DNA of 64,000 bases, taken from Solicola gregarius (GTDB lineage: Bacteria > Actinomycetota > Actinomycetes > Propionibacteriales > Nocardioidaceae). Both the position numbers and the translations under genes were made by a program. Below the pieces are notes generated by a model. It was not told where the DNA came from, did not search any database, and saw nothing but the letters and a program-made list of their open reading frames with translations. Each line of letters starts with the position of its first letter. Position 1 is the first letter of the stretch. The DNA lies in contig NZ_CP094970.1 of the NCBI RefSeq assembly GCF_025790165.1, forward strand, positions 2,852,001-2,916,000, read 5' to 3'. Positions 62,319 to 64,000 of this stretch are shown here, in pieces.

Positions 62319-62717
62319 ATGGCCCTGGACCCCGACCTCGCCGGGCGCACCTTCGCGCCGACCGCGCCGTACGACGTGAGCCGACACGAGATCGCGGAGT
62401 TCGCTGCGGCGGTGGGCTACCCGCCCGATGCCGATGAGGCGCCGCCGACCTTCCCGATCGTGATCGCGTTCCGGGCGATGACGGCTCTGATGGCCGATCC
62501 CGAGGTCGGCATCGAGCTGCGCAACGTCGTACACGCCGATCAGCGGTTCGTCTCGGAGCGGGCGATCCGTGCGGGTGACGTGCTGACCGCGCAGCTGCAG
62601 ATCGAGAAGCTACGGCACATGGCGGGCACCGACATCGTCACAACCCGCAGCGACATCACGACGGTCGAGGGTGAGCACGTGTGCTCGGCGTACGCGACGC
62701 TCGCTCACAAGGGATGA
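62319..62717 (+). CDS. hadA: HadA-like (3R)-hydroxyacyl-ACP dehydratase subunit
   Basis: 132 residues of the MaoC N-terminal hot-dog type (FAS1_DH_region): LAGRTFAPTAPYDVSRHEIAEFAAAVGYPP, VIAFRAMTALM, RFVSERAIRAGDVLTAQLQIEKLRHMAGTDIVTTRSDI. It has no catalytic Asp/His and is the structural, substrate-binding partner of HadB in FAS-II-type dehydratases (family knowledge). In mycolic-acid bacteria the pair works in meromycolate elongation; in other actinobacteria the acyl substrate is undefined. ATG 62319; hadB follows 4 bp after its stop. Confidence 0.88.
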   Translation: MALDPDLAGRTFAPTAPYDVSRHEIAEFAAAVGYPPDADEAPPTFPIVIAFRAMTALMADPEVGIELRNVVHADQRFVSERAIRAGDVLTAQLQIEKLRHMAGTDIVTTRSDITTVEGEHVCSAYATLAHKG

Positions 62718-62721
62718 GTAC

Positions 62722-63120
62722 ATGAGCCTCGAACCAGGGAGCGAGCTCGGCCCGCTCGCGTACCCGATCACCCGCGCCGATCTCGTGCGGTACGCGGGGG
62801 CGAGCGGCGACTTCAACCCGATCCACTGGTCCGATCGGGTCGCGATGTCGGTGGGGCTTCCGGGCGTGCTCGCGCACGGCATGTACACGATGGCGCTGGC
62901 CGGTCGCGCCGTCGAGTCCTGGCTCGACGACGGCCAGCAGGTGGTGGAGTTCGCGGTGCGGTTCACCAAGCCGGTCCTCGTGCCCGATGACGAGGCCGGT
63001 ACGCAGATCGAGGTGTCCGGACTCGTCAAGGACGTCACCGACGGACGCACGCGCATCGACCTCACGGTCCGGTGTGGCGAGGAGAAGGTGCTCGGGATGG
63101 CGAGGGCGTTCGTTGCGTGA
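62722..63120 (+). CDS. hadB: HadB-like (3R)-hydroxyacyl-ACP dehydratase, catalytic MaoC subunit
   Basis: 132 residues of the MaoC dehydratase family. The hydratase motif YAGASGDFNPIHWSDRVAMSVGLPGVLAHGMYTM contains the catalytic Asp and His (DFNPIH). The C-terminal strand half is VVEFAVRFTKPVLVPDDEAG and VSGLVKDVTDGRTRIDLTVR. It pairs with HadA to dehydrate 3-hydroxyacyl-ACP. ATG 62722 (MSLEPGSELG). It overlaps murB by 8 bp. Confidence 0.9.
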   Translation: MSLEPGSELGPLAYPITRADLVRYAGASGDFNPIHWSDRVAMSVGLPGVLAHGMYTMALAGRAVESWLDDGQQVVEFAVRFTKPVLVPDDEAGTQIEVSGLVKDVTDGRTRIDLTVRCGEEKVLGMARAFVA

Positions 63121-64000
63121 GCGAAGCGACGTCCCGCTCGCACCGCTGACGACCCTGCGTCTCGGCGGGCCGGCTCGTCGACTCCTCGAGGTCGCGTCGG
63201 AGGCCGAGCTCCTCGCCGCCGTACGCGATGCCGACGCTGCGGGCGAGCCCGTGCTCGTCCTCGGCGGGGGCAGCAATGTGCTGATCGCCGACGACGGCTT
63301 CGCCGGCACGGTCGTCCTGGTCCGGGCGCGCGGCGTCGACGTCGAGGCAGACGCGTGCAGCGGTGCGATGGTGACGCTCGCGGCCGGCGAGCCGTGGGAC
63401 CCGTTCGTGGAGCGGGCGGTTCGAGAGCACTGGGTCGGCATCGAGGCGCTGTCGGGCATCCCCGGCCTCGCGGGTGCGGTCCCGATCCAGAACGTCGGTG
63501 CGTACGGCCAGGAGGTTTCCCAGACGATCGCCGGCGTACGTTCGTACGATCGCGTCGAGGACCGGGTGCGGACGTTCGCGGCGGCCGACTGCGACTTCGC
63601 GTACCGGATGAGCAGGTTCAAGCGCGAGCCGGGCCGGTTCGTCGTGGTGTCCGTGACGTTCCAGTTCGCGCTCGGCGAGCTGTCCGCACCCGTCGCGTAC
63701 GCCGAGCTTGCCCGCCGCCTCGGCGTCGAGCAGGGCGAGCGGGCGAAGGCCGCCGACGTACGCGAGGCCGTCCTTGCGCTGCGGCGGGGCAAGGGGATGG
63801 TGCTCGACGAGCACGACCACGACACGTGGAGCGCAGGGTCGTTCTTCACCAACCCGATCCTGACCGCCGACGAGGCGGCAGAGCTTCCCGACGATGCTCC
63901 GCGTTTCGCGCAGCCCGACGGCACCGTCAAGACCAGCGCGGCCTGGCTGATCGACCACGCGGGCTTCGAGAAGGGCTACGCGCGGGGCGCGGCGGCCCTG
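63113..64000 (+). CDS. murB: UDP-N-acetylenolpyruvoylglucosamine reductase MurB, cut by window end
   Basis: FAD enzyme reducing UDP-GlcNAc-enolpyruvate to UDP-MurNAc with NADPH, the second committed step of peptidoglycan synthesis. Visible: LTTLRLGGPARRLLEV, the FAD phosphate loop VLVLGGGSNVLIADDGF, IEALSGIPGLAGAVPIQNVGAYGQEV, FAYRMSRFKREPGRFVVVSV and WSAGSFFTNPILT (catalytic Ser region). The frame runs from TTG 63113, overlapping hadB by 8 bp, behind GAGGGCG; a GTG at 63117 is out of frame and stops soon. About 296 residues are present; the C-terminal part is outside the window. Confidence 0.93.
   Translation, partial: MRERSDVPLAPLTTLRLGGPARRLLEVASEAELLAAVRDADAAGEPVLVLGGGSNVLIADDGFAGTVVLVRARGVDVEADACSGAMVTLAAGEPWDPFVERAVREHWVGIEALSGIPGLAGAVPIQNVGAYGQEVSQTIAGVRSYDRVEDRVRTFAAADCDFAYRMSRFKREPGRFVVVSVTFQFALGELSAPVAYAELARRLGVEQGERAKAADVREAVLALRRGKGMVLDEHDHDTWSAGSFFTNPILTADEAAELPDDAPRFAQPDGTVKTSAAWLIDHAGFEKGYARGAAAL

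Noticed and set aside
63117-63149. GTG at 63117 as murB start (a GTGA overlap)
   Set aside because: That frame ends at a stop after ten codons; the MurB frame requires the TTG at 63113.

Overview
The window is high-GC DNA from an actinobacterium. The evidence is an actinobacterial-type NADH dehydrogenase operon (nuoA-N), menaquinone biosynthesis genes, a mycolata-style hadA/hadB pair next to zinc-type L33 and murB, Tat lipoproteins, a PHO box and a DtxR/IdeR-type iron box, plus heavy use of GTG and TTG starts with 4-bp start/stop overlaps. Gene content suggests the Nocardioidaceae/Propionibacteriales. The genus is my inference and cannot be fixed from this sequence alone.

Layout. 1-2.3 kb: the start of an adenylation-domain (NRPS-like) gene coupled to a winged-helix regulator, then a divergent MtnC-like HAD phosphatase. 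2.6-7.3 kb: a TetR regulator and three menaquinone genes (menA, menE, menC), interrupted by an HTH/DUF559 nuclease-like gene that is bracketed by two copies of the same palindrome. 7.4-13.2 kb: an oligopeptide-type ABC importer. 13.4-15.0 kb: menD. 15.1-20.6 kb: a GMC oxidoreductase/aldehyde dehydrogenase pair and an orphan molybdopterin hydroxylase large subunit. 20.7-27.6 kb: LysE exporter, NUDIX, two helicases (the first split by a frameshift), an XRE/MmyB regulator and a dense set of repeats. 27.7-31.2 kb: GDSL hydrolase, menF, menG and a vapBC module. 31.3-48.1 kb: a 14-gene nuo operon with a Rex-like operator, followed by the polyprenyl diphosphate synthase for the quinone tail. 48.2-56.6 kb: phoX with a PHO box, rarD, a TetR/hydrolase pair with a double operator, korAB and yajQ. 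56.7-64 kb: tRNA-Tyr, a quinone oxidoreductase, an iron-siderophore binding protein, small stress-type genes, a frameshifted SDR, tRNA-Thr, tRNA-Met, rpmG, hadAB and murB (cut by the window end).

How it works together. Much of the window serves one respiratory theme: chorismate to menaquinone (menF, D, C, E, A, G; menB is not here), the isoprenoid tail (polyprenyl synthase), and complex I, which reduces that quinone. Transport (Opp/Dpp, siderophore, LysE, RarD) and phosphate, iron and redox control elements sit around it.

The less ordinary layer is intergenic. Long, often near-perfect palindromes occupy almost every gap of suitable length, and several belong to families that recur in the window: an 81-83 bp element (three copies), a 56-62 bp element (two copies in inverted orientation around the DUF559 gene) and a pair with 23-28 bp arms. 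Three minisatellites lie nearby (periods 30, 22 and 22). Two genes carry single-base frameshifts in GC or homopolymer runs, so either recent decay or consensus errors must be considered.
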